A stretch of DNA of 64,000 nucleotides, from contig NZ_JMPS01000087.1 in assembly GCF_000735455.1 (NCBI RefSeq), positions 203,463 through 267,462 of the forward strand, written 5' to 3'. Both the position numbers and the translations under genes were made by a program. The DNA is from Yokenella regensburgei ATCC 49455. GTDB taxonomy: Bacteria; Pseudomonadota; Gammaproteobacteria; Enterobacterales; Enterobacteriaceae. Positions 10,164-20,132 of this stretch are shown here, in pieces. The notes below the pieces were generated by a model. That model saw only the letters and a list, made by a program, of their open reading frames with translations. It did no database searches and was not told where the DNA came from. Position 1 is the first letter of the stretch. Every line of letters begins with the position of its first letter.

Positions 10164-12308
10164 CTAACGTTTTTTACGCCGACTCGGTTTCGCTTTGCTT
10201 TTTACTATAACCTCTGGCACATCAGGTTGCTCAATAGGAAATACCGGTAGCGCGTTGAGCAGCCGTTTGCCATAGCTTTTGCTCAGCAGGCGCTTATCGT
10301 AAATCACCACTTCCCCCCAGCAGGTGTGGCTACGTATCAGGCGTCCAACCTGCTGAATGAGGTTAAACGAGGCGCTTGGCAGGCTCTGCACCTCAAAGGG
10401 GTAACGGTTGAGGCTTTTCAGCCACTCGCCTTCGGTAATCACCACCGGGCTATCAATAGGCGGAAACGCGATTTTGTGGATGTGTACCTGGCTTAGCAGC
10501 TCGCCTTTCAGATCCAGACCCTCGGCGAAAGACTGAAGCCCCACCAGCACGCTGCGCTCACCGTTTTCCACCCGCTTACGATGAAGCTCCACCAGCCGGT
10601 AGCGCGGTTGATCTCCTTGCACCAGCAACAGCAGGCGCAGGTCGGTCACGTGTTCAAGAAAACGCTGCATTGCCCGCCCGCTGGCGAACAGCACCAGCAT
10701 ACCGCGATGCGCCTCGCTCTCAAGACATTGGCGGAAGTATGCCGCCATCTCGGCAATATGCTGCTCTTCGTTTTCCATCAACGGCTCGTAGCGCATCTGC
10801 GGGATAATGATTTTGCCCTGTTCAACGTGATTGAAAGGGGAATCCAGCGCCACGAAGCGATCGCCCGCTTTCTCTTTTAGCCCGCTCATCTCCTGCAGGC
10901 GCGAAAAGCTGTTCAACGAACGTAACGTCGCCGAGGTGACAACAATGTGCGGCACGCTGCGCCACAGCAGCTTTTCCAGCTGATCGCTAACGCGAATACC
11001 CACGCAGTGGAACCAGATATGAATTTGACCATCGCGTACTTCGCGGGTCGCCCACTTGCTGACCGGCGCTCCCGAAGCCTGCGCCATCGCCGCAAGTCGC
11101 CACAGCTTGCTCTGGCTTTCGAACATGCCGAGCGCACGGTTCATCTGCAGCAATACCCGATGCAGGCGCACAATATCGTGGCTACCGGTTTTTTCACTAA
11201 GATCGTTGAGGAAAAGCTCGGAAAGCCCGCGCAGCTGCTCGGTCAGCTTTGCCAGCCGCTGGCAGATCTCCATGACTTCGTCAGGAAGCTCGCCCATCGG
11301 GAAGCGATGTTCGGCCTCCTGCACGGCGGGCATATACAGGTTCAGGATATTGTTGAGCGACGCAATCAGTTCGTACAGCTCTTCGCAGTGGGCGTTGAGC
11401 CTCTCGGGCAGCGCCAGCGGCGGCGTGGTTTTTGGCCGGAACTGCTCAAGGCAGGTCGCGACCAGCTTGCTGAAGAGATCTAACTGCAGCCGATACCATG
11501 GGGCGGTTATCTCGGCGCTCATCTCCAGCGCATCGCGGGCAACATCCGGCAGATGATGGCCTTCATCCAGCACCAGCAGCAGGTTTTTCGGCTCCGGCAA
11601 AACCGCCTCGCTCTCCATTGCCGCCATCACCAGCGCGTGGTTGGCAACCACCACTTCGGCTTCCTGAATTTCGCGACGGGCAACAAAAAACGGGCACTCC
11701 CGGTAATAGTGGCAGTTGCGGTTCAGGCAGCTCGCTTTATCGGTGCTGAGGCGACGCCAGAGGTCGTCATCAATTGCAACATCAGTATGGTCCCGCAGAC
11801 CATCCCATTTGTAGCTATCAAGAGAGGTTTTGAGCTTCGCGCAGCGCTTCTGCTCTTCCTGATTGTTGGGCGTCAGTTCATCGTCCAGAAACGCCAGCAG
11901 ATCCTGCTGGGTGGGTTCAGTGCTGGCAAGCGCCGCCAAATTGCGTGGGCAGACGTAACGCCCGCGACCAAACGCGGCGGTAAAGCGGAGATCGGGAATG
12001 ATTTTCTTTAAAAGCGGCAGATCTTTACTGTAGATCTGATCCTGCAAGGCAACGTTGGCGGTGCTGACCACCAGCGTTTTTTGTTCTTCGCGGGCGATGG
12101 CGATCCCGGGGATCAGATACGAGAGCGTTTTCCCGACGCCGGTCGGGGCCTCAATGGCCAGATGTCTCCCTTCCTCACCCGCGAGCGTTTTTGCCACATC
12201 GGCAATCATTTGTCGCTGCGGTGGGCGCGGAATAAAATCGGGGATCTGCTCCTGAAGCGCCTTATACCAGGCGGCAATCTGCGCCTTCAGCGCGGCGGTA
12301 AGTGACAT
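10164..12308 (-). CDS. dinG: ATP-dependent DNA helicase DinG (SOS-induced, Fe-S)
   Basis: Superfamily 2, XPD-like 5'-3' helicase that unwinds D-loops, R-loops and DNA/RNA hybrids during replication-transcription conflict. It has 714 residues (716 in E. coli). Walker A APTGVGKT is near residues 50-57 and the DEAH-type box is DEGHHLPD near 250. The 4Fe-4S cysteines appear as C at CPRNLAAL and then CLNRNCHYYRECPFF near 194-208. Motif VI is seen in QQVGRLIRS. A LexA site lies 16 bp before the start, and ybiB follows in the same operon. Confidence 0.97.
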   Translation of the reverse strand: MSLTAALKAQIAAWYKALQEQIPDFIPRPPQRQMIADVAKTLAGEEGRHLAIEAPTGVGKTLSYLIPGIAIAREEQKTLVVSTANVALQDQIYSKDLPLLKKIIPDLRFTAAFGRGRYVCPRNLAALASTEPTQQDLLAFLDDELTPNNQEEQKRCAKLKTSLDSYKWDGLRDHTDVAIDDDLWRRLSTDKASCLNRNCHYYRECPFFVARREIQEAEVVVANHALVMAAMESEAVLPEPKNLLLVLDEGHHLPDVARDALEMSAEITAPWYRLQLDLFSKLVATCLEQFRPKTTPPLALPERLNAHCEELYELIASLNNILNLYMPAVQEAEHRFPMGELPDEVMEICQRLAKLTEQLRGLSELFLNDLSEKTGSHDIVRLHRVLLQMNRALGMFESQSKLWRLAAMAQASGAPVSKWATREVRDGQIHIWFHCVGIRVSDQLEKLLWRSVPHIVVTSATLRSLNSFSRLQEMSGLKEKAGDRFVALDSPFNHVEQGKIIIPQMRYEPLMENEEQHIAEMAAYFRQCLESEAHRGMLVLFASGRAMQRFLEHVTDLRLLLLVQGDQPRYRLVELHRKRVENGERSVLVGLQSFAEGLDLKGELLSQVHIHKIAFPPIDSPVVITEGEWLKSLNRYPFEVQSLPSASFNLIQQVGRLIRSHTCWGEVVIYDKRLLSKSYGKRLLNALPVFPIEQPDVPEVIVKSKAKPSRRKKR

Positions 12309-12323
12309 CGGAAAACCTGAGTA

Positions 12324-12339
12324 CTGTATAAACAGCCAC
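12324..12339 (-). promoter_or_regulatory. LexA (SOS) box of dinG, atypical half site
   Basis: Read on the dinG strand the site is GTG-N10-CAG rather than CTG-N10-CAG (GTGGCTGTTTATACAG). E. coli dinG also has an imperfect left half (TTG). The site lies 16-31 bp upstream of the start codon. Confidence 0.75.
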
Positions 12340-12371
12340 TATTGTGGCACTTTCCGGGCGGCAGGGCAAAG

Positions 12372-12398
12372 TAAAAGCCCGGCTTTTCGGCCGGGCTC
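12372..12398 (-). terminator. Intrinsic terminator of rhlE
   Basis: Arms GCCCGGC (12377-12383) and GCCGGGC (12390-12396) around a short loop; on the rhlE strand TTTTA follows. It separates rhlE from dinG, which is transcribed the same way. Confidence 0.85.
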
Positions 12399-12403
12399 GC
12401 AAA

Positions 12404-13756
12404 TTACTCTGCAATCTTACGTGGGCGACGACGGCGTGGTTTCTCACCAGTCGGTTTATCATCCTGACGACGCGGCGCTTTTGGTTTTGCGCTTGCGCCT
12501 TCGTTACGGCGCTGCTGCTGGCCGCGGCTCTGATTCTGCCCCTGGCCCTGGCCTTGACCACGACCGCCACGGCCCTGGCTCTGGCGACCGTTCTGGATAG
12601 GTTCAGCCTTGATAGACGGATCCGGCTCGTAGCCCGGTACCGCAATACGCGGGATCTCTTTTTTCAGCAGACGCTCGATGTCGCGCAGCAGTTTGTGCTC
12701 ATCAACGCACACCAGGGAGAGTGCTTCACCGGTTGCGGCAGCACGGCCGGTACGGCCAATACGGTGCACGTAATCTTCCGGTACGTTCGGCAGCTCGTAG
12801 TTCACGACGTGCGGCAGCTCTTCGATATCAAGACCACGCGCGGCGATGTCGGTTGCTACCAGTACGCGGATATCACCGGATTTAAAGTCGGCCAGCGCAC
12901 GAGTTCGCGCTCCCTGACTTTTGTTACCGTGGATAGCCGCGCTGCGGATCCCGTCTTTGTTCAACTGCTCAGCCAGATGGTTTGCGCCGTGTTTGGTGCG
13001 GGTAAATACCAGCACCTGCTGCCAGTCGTCTTTACCGATAAGGTGCGACAGCAGTTCCCGCTTACGCTTCTTATCAACGAAGTGTACGTGCTGTGTTACC
13101 TGCTCGGAGGCGGTGTTACGGCGGGCAACTTCGATTTCCAGCGGGTTATGCAGCAGCTTTTCAGCAAGCGCTTTAATGTCGTCGGAGAAGGTCGCGGAGA
13201 ACAACAGGTTCTGGCGCTTCGCCGGCAGCTTCGCCAGCACGCGGCGAATGTCGTGGATAAAGCCCATGTCGAGCATGCGGTCGGCTTCGTCCAGCACCAG
13301 CACTTCAATGCTGTCGAGCTTGAGTGCATTTTGATGTTCAAGATCCAGCAGACGGCCCGGCGTTGCCACCAGCACATCAACACCACCGCGCAGTTTCATC
13401 ATCTGCGGGTTAATGCTGACGCCACCGAAGACCACCAGCGAGCGGATGTTCAGGTATTTGCTGTAGTCGCGAACGTTTTCGCCAATCTGCGCCGCCAGCT
13501 CACGAGTTGGGGTCAGGATCAGCGCACGAATTGGGCGACGCCCCTTCGCGTGCGGTTCACGGGAAATCAGGTGCTGCAACAGTGGCAGGGTAAAACCCGC
13601 CGTTTTACCGGTACCGGTCTGGGCACTCGCCATCAGGTCACGGCCCTGCAGTACCGCAGGGATTGCCTGCTGCTGAATAGGGGTAGGTTCGCGGTAACCC
13701 TGCTCTGCAACAGCGCGCAGGATCTCCGGGTTCAGGCCAAGGGTATCAAACGACAT
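12404..13756 (-). CDS. rhlE: DEAD-box ATP-dependent RNA helicase RhlE
   Basis: RNA helicase acting in ribosome assembly and RNA turnover. At 450 residues it is close to the E. coli length. The motifs appear in order: Q motif near [15 protein letters not shown], Walker [14 protein letters not shown] box [16 protein letters not shown] in FSATFS, and HRIGRTGRA. The last 70 residues are a basic tail rich in Gly, Gln and Arg ([14 protein letters not shown]), which in this family binds RNA without sequence preference. CecR controls rhlE in E. coli; the CecR palindrome lies in the gap shared with cecR. Confidence 0.97.
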   Translation of the reverse strand: MSFDTLGLNPEILRAVAEQGYREPTPIQQQAIPAVLQGRDLMASAQTGTGKTAGFTLPLLQHLISREPHAKGRRPIRALILTPTRELAAQIGENVRDYSKYLNIRSLVVFGGVSINPQMMKLRGGVDVLVATPGRLLDLEHQNALKLDSIEVLVLDEADRMLDMGFIHDIRRVLAKLPAKRQNLLFSATFSDDIKALAEKLLHNPLEIEVARRNTASEQVTQHVHFVDKKRKRELLSHLIGKDDWQQVLVFTRTKHGANHLAEQLNKDGIRSAAIHGNKSQGARTRALADFKSGDIRVLVATDIAARGLDIEELPHVVNYELPNVPEDYVHRIGRTGRAAATGEALSLVCVDEHKLLRDIERLLKKEIPRIAVPGYEPDPSIKAEPIQNGRQSQGRGGRGQGQGQGQNQSRGQQQRRNEGASAKPKAPRRQDDKPTGEKPRRRRPRKIAE

Positions 13757-13944
13757 AACAACTCCGAACCGCCCCGACCATTGCAGGTGTAGTTTTCAGG
13801 GTGATAAGTAACGAAACAGGTGACAAAAACCACAATGTCAGAAAGACGCGGAGTGTAGCAGCTTTTGTGACATACCGCATAAAATATCCCACAAGGATGA
13901 ATTGACAGAAGACAAACTGGACAAGATGAAAAAACGCTCATATT

Positions 13945-13966
13945 ATTAATCAATCGATTGATTAAT
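13945..13966. promoter_or_regulatory. Likely CecR operator (22-bp perfect palindrome)
   Basis: A perfect 22-bp palindrome centred between 13955 and 13956, with core CAATCGATTG flanked by ATTAAT and its complement. It ends 13 bp before the cecR start, in the gap divergent to rhlE. CecR of E. coli controls its own ybhGFSR operon and rhlE from this position, so this is most likely its operator. Confidence 0.75.
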
Positions 13967-13979
13967 TTTTTGATGTTCT

Positions 13980-14657
13980 ATGAATGCAACCCCCATTACG
14001 AGTAAAGGCGAACAGGCAAAAAGCCAGCTGATTGCCGCTGCCATTGCCCAGTTTGGTGAATATGGGCTGAACGCCACCACCCGCGAGATTGCTTCACAGG
14101 CCGGGCACAATATTGCAGCCATCACCTACTACTTTGGTTCAAAAGAAGATCTTTACCTCGCCTGTGCGCAGTGGATTGCCGATTTCATTGGCAGTAATTT
14201 CCGACCGCACGTCGAGGCCGCAGAGCGTCTTCTGGCGCAGCCTGACCCGGATAGAGCCGCGCTTCGCGAGCTTATCCTCGGCGCCTGCAAAAATATGATC
14301 CTGCTGCTGACGCGCGATGAAACCGTCAACCTCAGCAAGTTTATCTCCCGTGAACAGCTGGCGCCGACCCAGGCGTACCATCTGGTGCACCAACAAGTCC
14401 TGGATCCGCTACATAGCCATCTGACGCGCCTCATCGCCGCCTATACTGGTTGCGACGCCGGTAATACCAACATGATTTTGCACACCCATGCGCTGCTCGG
14501 TGAGGTGCTGGCGTTCCGCCTTGGTAGAGAGACGATACTGCTGCGCACCGGTTGGGCACAGTTTGATGAGCAAAATACCGAACAGATTTACCAGGTCATT
14601 ACCAGCCACATCGATTTTATTTTGGAAGGATTAACGCAAAGGAGCCTGAAGTCATGA
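13980..14657 (+). CDS. cecR: TetR-family regulator CecR (YbiH)
   Basis: A 225-residue TetR repressor. The N-terminal helix-turn-helix covers roughly residues 12-58, with [20 protein letters not shown] and the recognition helix region [14 protein letters not shown]; the rest is an effector domain of the CerR type. It heads the cecR-ybhGFSR operon: its stop overlaps the ybhG start by 4 bases (ATGA). In E. coli it affects sensitivity to cefoperazone and chloramphenicol. A 22-bp palindrome in front of the gene is the expected autoregulatory site. Confidence 0.95.
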   Translation: MNATPITSKGEQAKSQLIAAAIAQFGEYGLNATTREIASQAGHNIAAITYYFGSKEDLYLACAQWIADFIGSNFRPHVEAAERLLAQPDPDRAALRELILGACKNMILLLTRDETVNLSKFISREQLAPTQAYHLVHQQVLDPLHSHLTRLIAAYTGCDAGNTNMILHTHALLGEVLAFRLGRETILLRTGWAQFDEQNTEQIYQVITSHIDFILEGLTQRSLKS

Positions 14658-15640
14658 AGAAGCCTGTCATCGTCGTCCTGATTATTGCCGTAGTCGTTGC
14701 CGCCGTGGGTGGCGGAGCGTGGTGGTATCAAAGCCGACAGGATAAGGGCCTGACCCTGTATGGCAACGTTGATATCCGCACGGTGAATATGAGTTTCCGC
14801 GTCGGTGGTCGTCTGCAGTCGCTGAATGTCGATGAGGGGGATGCCATTAAAAGTGGCGAACCTCTCGGCGAGCTGGATAAAGCCCCTTTTGAAAACGCCC
14901 TGATGCAGGCAAAAGCCAACGTGGCAACCGCCCAGGCGCAGTACGACCTGATGATGGCCGGTTACCGCGCCGAAGAGATTGCCCAGGCCGCCGCCGCGGT
15001 GCGTCAGGCACAGGCCGCCTACGACTACGCGCAGAACTACTACCAGCGCCAGCTCGGGTTATGGCAAAGCCGGACGATTTCCGCCAACGATCTGGAAAAC
15101 GCCCGTTCTTCCCGCGACCAGGCTCTGGCGAGCCTGAAATCGGCGCAGGATAAACTGAGCCAGTATCGTGCCGGTAACCGTCCGCAGGAAATTGCCCAGG
15201 CGAAAGCCAATCTTGAGCAGGCCCAGGCACAGCTGGCGCAGTCACAGCTCGACCTGCACGATACCACGCTTACCGCCCCTTCTGACGGCACCCTGCTCAC
15301 CCGCGCCGTCGAGCCAGGCAGCATGCTGAACGCTGGCAGCACCGTAATGACGCTGTCGTTGACCCGCCCGGTATGGGTTCGTGCTTACGTCGATGAGAAG
15401 AACCTGAACCAGGCACAGCCGGGCCGTGAACTGCTGCTCTACACCGACGGCCGCCCGGATAAGCCGTATCACGGTAAAATCGGTTTCGTCTCTCCCACCG
15501 CCGAGTTCACCCCTAAAACGGTCGAGACTCCAGACCTGCGTACCGATCTGGTCTATCGTCTGCGCATTATCGTAACCGATGCCGACGACGAGTTACGCCA
15601 GGGAATGCCGGTGACGGTACGTTTTGGCAACGGAGAGTGA
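14654..15640 (+). CDS. ybhG: YbhG, HlyD-type membrane-fusion protein of an ABC exporter
   Basis: Periplasmic adaptor, 328 residues, anchored by an N-terminal hydrophobic segment (about residues 5-22). A lipoyl/biotinyl half-motif follows ([24 protein letters not shown]), then a long coiled-coil hairpin rich in Ala and Gln (about 75-200), the second lipoyl half ([19 protein letters not shown]) and a beta-barrel. It is translationally coupled to cecR and works with YbhF (ATPase) and YbhS/YbhR (permeases) as an exporter; E. coli data point to drug and possibly Na+/H+ efflux. Confidence 0.95.
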   Translation: MKKPVIVVLIIAVVVAAVGGGAWWYQSRQDKGLTLYGNVDIRTVNMSFRVGGRLQSLNVDEGDAIKSGEPLGELDKAPFENALMQAKANVATAQAQYDLMMAGYRAEEIAQAAAAVRQAQAAYDYAQNYYQRQLGLWQSRTISANDLENARSSRDQALASLKSAQDKLSQYRAGNRPQEIAQAKANLEQAQAQLAQSQLDLHDTTLTAPSDGTLLTRAVEPGSMLNAGSTVMTLSLTRPVWVRAYVDEKNLNQAQPGRELLLYTDGRPDKPYHGKIGFVSPTAEFTPKTVETPDLRTDLVYRLRIIVTDADDELRQGMPVTVRFGNGE

Positions 15641-15641
15641 C

Positions 15642-17384
15642 ATGACGGACGCGGTGATTGCCCTGAACGGGCTGGTCAAACGCTTTGCCGGGATGGATAA
15701 GCCCGCCGTTGCCCGACTGGATTGCACCATTCAATCCGGTTACGTCACCGGGCTGGTCGGCCCGGACGGTGCGGGGAAAACCACGCTGATGCGGATGCTC
15801 GCCGGGTTGCTCAAACCCGACGAAGGCAGTGCCACGGTGATTGGTTACGATCCGGTGAAAGACGACAGCGCGCTGCATGCCGTACTCGGCTACATGCCGC
15901 AGAAGTTTGGCCTGTATGAAGATCTCACGGTCATGGAGAACCTCAACCTTTACGCCGACCTGCGCAGCGTAACCGGCGAGGTGCGGCAAAAAACCTTTGC
16001 CCGACTGCTGGAGTTTACCTCCCTTGGCCCCTTTACTGGCCGTCTTGCCGGGAAACTCTCGGGCGGGATGAAACAAAAGCTCGGCCTCGCCTGCACCCTG
16101 GTTGGGGAACCGAAGGTATTGCTGCTTGATGAACCCGGCGTTGGCGTTGATCCCATCTCCCGCCGTGAACTGTGGCAGATGGTGCACGAGCTGGCAGGCG
16201 ACGGCATGCTGATCCTCTGGAGCACCTCGTACCTCGATGAAGCAGAGCAGTGCCGTGATGTGCTGCTGATGAACGAAGGGGAACTGCTCTATCAGGGAGA
16301 GCCTACCGCGCTCACCCAAAGCATGGCCGGGCGCAGTTTTCTGCTCAACAGCACTGAAATGAATAATCGCAAGCTGCTGCAGCGGGCGCTGAAGCTGCCG
16401 CAGGTCAGCGACGGTATGATTCAGGGGAAGTCGGTTCGTCTGATCCTGAAAAAAGAGGCGAGTGCGAGCGCGCTTGCCGCCGCCCCGGAAATGCCCTCTT
16501 CTCTCAATATCGAAGAGACTGCACCGCGCTTTGAAGATGCCTTTATCGATTTGCTCGGCGGTGCTGCCACCTCTGAATCTCCGCTGGGAGCCATTCTGCA
16601 CACCGTTGAAGGCAGCGCCGACGAAACGGTGATCGAGGCGATATCGCTAACCAAAAAATTCGGTGACTTTGCCGCAACCGACCACGTCGATTTCAGCGTG
16701 AAGCGCGGTGAGATCTTCGGCCTGTTGGGGCCAAACGGTGCCGGAAAGTCGACCACCTTTAAGATGATGTGCGGTCTGCTGGTGCCTACCTCCGGGAAGG
16801 CGCTGGTGCTGGATATGGATCTCAAAGTGAGCTCCGGCAAAGCACGGCAGCATCTTGGCTACATGGCGCAAAAATTCTCCCTTTACGGCAACCTGACCGT
16901 CGAGCAGAACCTGCGCTTTTTCTCCGGCGTTTATGGTCTGCGCGGCCAGGCGCAGGCGGAGAAAATCGCCCGCATGAGCGATGCCTTCGGACTGAAAAGT
17001 ATCGCCAGCCACGCCACCGATGAACTGCCGCTGGGCTACAAACAACGACTGGCGCTGGCCTGTTCGCTGATGCATGAGCCGGATATTCTGTTCCTTGATG
17101 AACCGACCTCCGGCGTTGACCCGATTACCCGCCGCGAGTTCTGGCTACATATCAACAGCATGGTGGAAAAAGGGGTGACGGTGATGGTCACCACGCACTT
17201 TATGGATGAAGCGGAGTACTGCGACCGCATTGGCCTCGTTTACCGCGGCAAGCTCATCGCCAGCGGGACACCAGACTCGCTAAAAGCGCAGGCGGCAGAC
17301 GCCGCCACCCCGGACCCCACCATGGAGCAGGCGTTTATCACCCTGATCCACAACTGGGATAAGGAGAATGGGAATGTCCAGTAA
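15642..17384 (+). CDS. ybhF: YbhF, tandem ABC ATPase of the YbhFSR exporter
   Basis: A 580-residue ATPase with two complete nucleotide-binding domains in one chain. The first has Walker [15 protein letters not shown] and signature [12 protein letters not shown], with DEPGVGVDP after it. The second, from about residue 335, has [14 protein letters not shown], the degenerate signature [12 protein letters not shown] and [10 protein letters not shown] start six codons further upstream is open, but 15642 matches the family N-terminus (MTDAVIAL) and lies 1 base after the ybhG stop. The gene runs 11 bases into ybhS. Confidence 0.95.
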   Translation: MTDAVIALNGLVKRFAGMDKPAVARLDCTIQSGYVTGLVGPDGAGKTTLMRMLAGLLKPDEGSATVIGYDPVKDDSALHAVLGYMPQKFGLYEDLTVMENLNLYADLRSVTGEVRQKTFARLLEFTSLGPFTGRLAGKLSGGMKQKLGLACTLVGEPKVLLLDEPGVGVDPISRRELWQMVHELAGDGMLILWSTSYLDEAEQCRDVLLMNEGELLYQGEPTALTQSMAGRSFLLNSTEMNNRKLLQRALKLPQVSDGMIQGKSVRLILKKEASASALAAAPEMPSSLNIEETAPRFEDAFIDLLGGAATSESPLGAILHTVEGSADETVIEAISLTKKFGDFAATDHVDFSVKRGEIFGLLGPNGAGKSTTFKMMCGLLVPTSGKALVLDMDLKVSSGKARQHLGYMAQKFSLYGNLTVEQNLRFFSGVYGLRGQAQAEKIARMSDAFGLKSIASHATDELPLGYKQRLALACSLMHEPDILFLDEPTSGVDPITRREFWLHINSMVEKGVTVMVTTHFMDEAEYCDRIGLVYRGKLIASGTPDSLKAQAADAATPDPTMEQAFITLIHNWDKENGNVQ

Positions 17385-18507
17385 AGTCATTTCCTGGCGG
17401 CGGGTGCGCGCGCTGTGCGTCAAAGAGACGCGACAGATTGTCCGTGACCCGAGCAGTTGGCTGATTGCGGTGGTGATCCCCCTGCTGCTGCTGTTTATCT
17501 TCGGCTACGGCATCAACCTCGACTCCAGCAAGCTGCGGGTTGGGATCTTGCTTGAAGAACAGAGCAAAGAGGCGCTGGATTTCACCCATGCCATGACCGG
17601 CTCGCCCTACATTGATGCCACCATCAGCGATAACCGCCATGAGCTTATCGAGAAAATGCAGGCCGGGCGTATTCGCGGGCTGGTCGTTATCCCAGTAAAT
17701 TTTGCTGCCCAGATGGCACGGGCAAACGACACTGCGCCGATTCAGGTGATCACCGACGGCAGTGAGCCCAACACCGCTAACTTTGTGCAGGGCTACGTTC
17801 AGGGCATATGGCAGCTCTGGCAGTCACAGCGGGCGGAAGATCAGGGGGAAACCTTCAAACCGCTTATCGACGTGCAGACCCGCTACTGGTTCAACCCCGC
17901 CGCCATCAGCCAGCACTTTATTATTCCGGGGGCGATTACCATTATCATGACGGTGATCGGTGCGATCCTCACCTCGCTGGTGGTTGCTCGCGAGTGGGAG
18001 CGTGGCACCATGGAGGCGCTGCTTTCCACCGAGATAACCCGCGCCGAGCTGTTGCTGTGTAAGCTCATCCCCTATTACTTCCTGGGGATGCTGGCGATGC
18101 TGCTCTGCATGGTGGTGTCGGTGTTTATTCTTGGCGTGCCGTACCGGGGCTCGCTGGTGATCCTGTTTTTCATTACCAGTCTGTTTTTACTGAGCACGCT
18201 TGGGATGGGGCTACTTATCTCGACCATCACCCGTAATCAGTTTAACGCCGCTCAGGTGGCGCTGAACGCGGCGTTCCTGCCGTCGATTATGCTCTCTGGT
18301 TTTATCTTCCAGATAGACAGTATGCCCGCCATTATTCGCGCGGTGACCTACGTTATCCCGGCGCGCTATTTCGTCAGCACGCTACAGAGCCTGTTCCTGG
18401 CCGGGAATATCCCCGTCGTGCTGCTGGTGAACATCCTGTTTTTGATTGCCTCGGCGGTAATGTTTATCGGCCTGACCTGGGTCAAAACTAAACGGCGACT
18501 GGATTAA
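17374..18507 (+). CDS. ybhS: YbhS, ABC-2 type permease subunit
   Basis: A 377-residue inner-membrane permease of the ABC-2 type: one N-terminal membrane helix after the [15 protein letters not shown] motif, a large periplasmic domain (about residues 45-170) and five more membrane helices. The ABC-2 signature region [29 protein letters not shown] is visible. The second ATG (17374) is taken as start because AAGGAG at 17361-17366 is then correctly spaced; the first ATG at 17368 would be only 1 base away. It partners YbhR. Confidence 0.95.
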   Translation: MSSKVISWRRVRALCVKETRQIVRDPSSWLIAVVIPLLLLFIFGYGINLDSSKLRVGILLEEQSKEALDFTHAMTGSPYIDATISDNRHELIEKMQAGRIRGLVVIPVNFAAQMARANDTAPIQVITDGSEPNTANFVQGYVQGIWQLWQSQRAEDQGETFKPLIDVQTRYWFNPAAISQHFIIPGAITIIMTVIGAILTSLVVAREWERGTMEALLSTEITRAELLLCKLIPYYFLGMLAMLLCMVVSVFILGVPYRGSLVILFFITSLFLLSTLGMGLLISTITRNQFNAAQVALNAAFLPSIMLSGFIFQIDSMPAIIRAVTYVIPARYFVSTLQSLFLAGNIPVVLLVNILFLIASAVMFIGLTWVKTKRRLD

Positions 18508-18516
18508 GGAGGACGC

Positions 18517-19623
18517 ATGTTTCATCGCTTATGGACGCTAATTCGTAAAGAGCTGCAGTCGCTGCTGCGCGAGCCGCAGACCCGGGCCATCCTGGTGCTT
18601 CCGGTACTGATTCAGGTGCTGCTGTTTCCCTTTGCCGCCACCCTTGAGGTCACGAACGCCACGATCGCCATTTACAACGAGGATAATGGCCAGCACTCGG
18701 TTGAGCTGACCCAGCGTTTTGCCAGGGCTAAGGCGTTTACGCATATTCTGCTGCTGAAAAGCCCGCAGGAGATTCAGCCCACAATCGATACGCAAAAAGC
18801 GCTGCTGCTGGTGCGTTTCCCGGCCGACTTTTCACGCAATCTCGATTCCTTCGAAACCGCGCCGATGCAGCTCATTCTCGACGGACGAAACTCCAACAGT
18901 GCGCAGATTGCGGCAAACTATCTGCAGCAGATAGTGAAGGACTACCAGCAGGAGCTTCTCGATGGCAAGCCAAAACCCAACAACAGCGAGCTGGTGATCC
19001 GCAACTGGTATAACCCAAACCTCGACTACAAATGGTTTGTGGTGCCATCGCTCATCGCCATGATCACCACCATCGGGGTAATGATTGTCACCTCGCTCTC
19101 GGTGGCGCGTGAACGGGAACAGGGCACGCTGGACCAGCTTCTGGTATCACCGCTGGCGACCTGGCAGATTTTCGTGGGTAAGGCGGTTCCGGCACTGATT
19201 GTCGCCACTTTCCAGGCAACTATCGTGCTGGGTGTCGGCATCTGGGCGTATCACATCCCCTTTGCCGGATCGCTGGCGCTCTTTTACTTCACCATGGTGA
19301 TTTACGGGCTTTCGCTGGTCGGATTTGGTCTGCTTATCTCGTCGCTTTGCTCAACCCAGCAACAGGCCTTTATCGGGGTATTTGTGTTTATGATGCCGGC
19401 CATTTTGCTCTCCGGTTATGTATCACCGGTGGAAAACATGCCGGTGTGGCTGCAAAATCTGACGTGGATAAACCCGATCCGCCACTTCACGGATATCACT
19501 AAGCAAATCTATCTGAAGGACGCGAGTCTGGAGATTGTGTGGGGAAGTTTGTGGCCGCTACTGGTCATAGCGGCCACGACGGGCTCAGTGGCGTACGCGA
19601 TGTTCCGCCGGAAGATCGCGTGA
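18517..19623 (+). CDS. ybhR: YbhR, ABC-2 type permease subunit
   Basis: Second permease of the YbhFSR exporter, 368 residues as in E. coli, with the same plan as YbhS: N-terminal helix, periplasmic domain, then five helices starting around residue 170, and the motif [30 protein letters not shown] stands 5 bp before the ATG. Its last 39 bases overlap the convergent ybhQ, an overlap also expected from the E. coli arrangement. It is the last gene of the cecR operon; no terminator is visible inside the overlap. Confidence 0.95.
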   Translation: MFHRLWTLIRKELQSLLREPQTRAILVLPVLIQVLLFPFAATLEVTNATIAIYNEDNGQHSVELTQRFARAKAFTHILLLKSPQEIQPTIDTQKALLLVRFPADFSRNLDSFETAPMQLILDGRNSNSAQIAANYLQQIVKDYQQELLDGKPKPNNSELVIRNWYNPNLDYKWFVVPSLIAMITTIGVMIVTSLSVAREREQGTLDQLLVSPLATWQIFVGKAVPALIVATFQATIVLGVGIWAYHIPFAGSLALFYFTMVIYGLSLVGFGLLISSLCSTQQQAFIGVFVFMMPAILLSGYVSPVENMPVWLQNLTWINPIRHFTDITKQIYLKDASLEIVWGSLWPLLVIAATTGSVAYAMFRRKIA

Positions 19624-19995
19624 TTTTTTGTCTTTCGCGAGTAAAGACACCACCGCCGGGCCGGCAAGAATGACAACGCCGGCCAGCGCTAACAGCAGGT
19701 TGTTGTGCAGCACGCGTGACAGCAGCCACAGCGCAATCATGGCGGCACCGAAATACCAGGTGGTGGTGAGCTCTTCGAGCACATCACCCACTTCACGCCA
19801 GCGCGCCTCATGGTGGCGCTGCAGAATCAGCATGGTCACTACGGTCACGCAGTACAGGGCGCACAGGCCTAAACCCACGTGCACCAGCAGGTTGCTTGTC
19901 CATGCCATGACCACTATCGCCACAACCAGCAAATGCAACATTATCTGCCAGCAACTAAGTCCCGTTGCGACACGAACGCGTTGTTGCCACTTCAT
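19585..19995 (-). CDS. ybhQ: YbhQ, small inner-membrane protein of unknown function
   Basis: A 136-residue protein, the same length as E. coli YbhQ, with about four hydrophobic segments arranged in two pairs (residues about 15-55 and 85-125) around a charged loop ([24 protein letters not shown]). No catalytic motif is seen and the role is unknown. It converges on and overlaps ybhR and is divergent from clsB; in E. coli ybhP stands between ybhQ and clsB, here it does not. Confidence 0.92.
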   Translation of the reverse strand: MKWQQRVRVATGLSCWQIMLHLLVVAIVVMAWTSNLLVHVGLGLCALYCVTVVTMLILQRHHEARWREVGDVLEELTTTWYFGAAMIALWLLSRVLHNNLLLALAGVVILAGPAVVSLLAKDKKSRDLPAEHRVRH

Positions 19996-20132
19996 GGCTT
20001 CTCTCCTGAAGTATTTTCATCTGACTATTCAGAGTACCGCACTTTACGGAAAATTCCGTTCCACCGCATCTTTTTGTGACGACTACTACACTATTTTCAT
20101 CAGGATAGTGACGTCGACAGGAAAAAAATGAC

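Noticed and set aside
12344..13792. 482-codon open frame on the plus strand opposite rhlE
   Set aside because: It mirrors rhlE codon by codon, has no family resemblance and exists because rhlE avoids certain codons; rhlE itself has all DEAD-box motifs.
15567..16601. 344-codon open frame on the minus strand opposite ybhG/ybhF
   Set aside because: Antisense shadow of the first ATPase domain of YbhF; no motif and no ribosome site.
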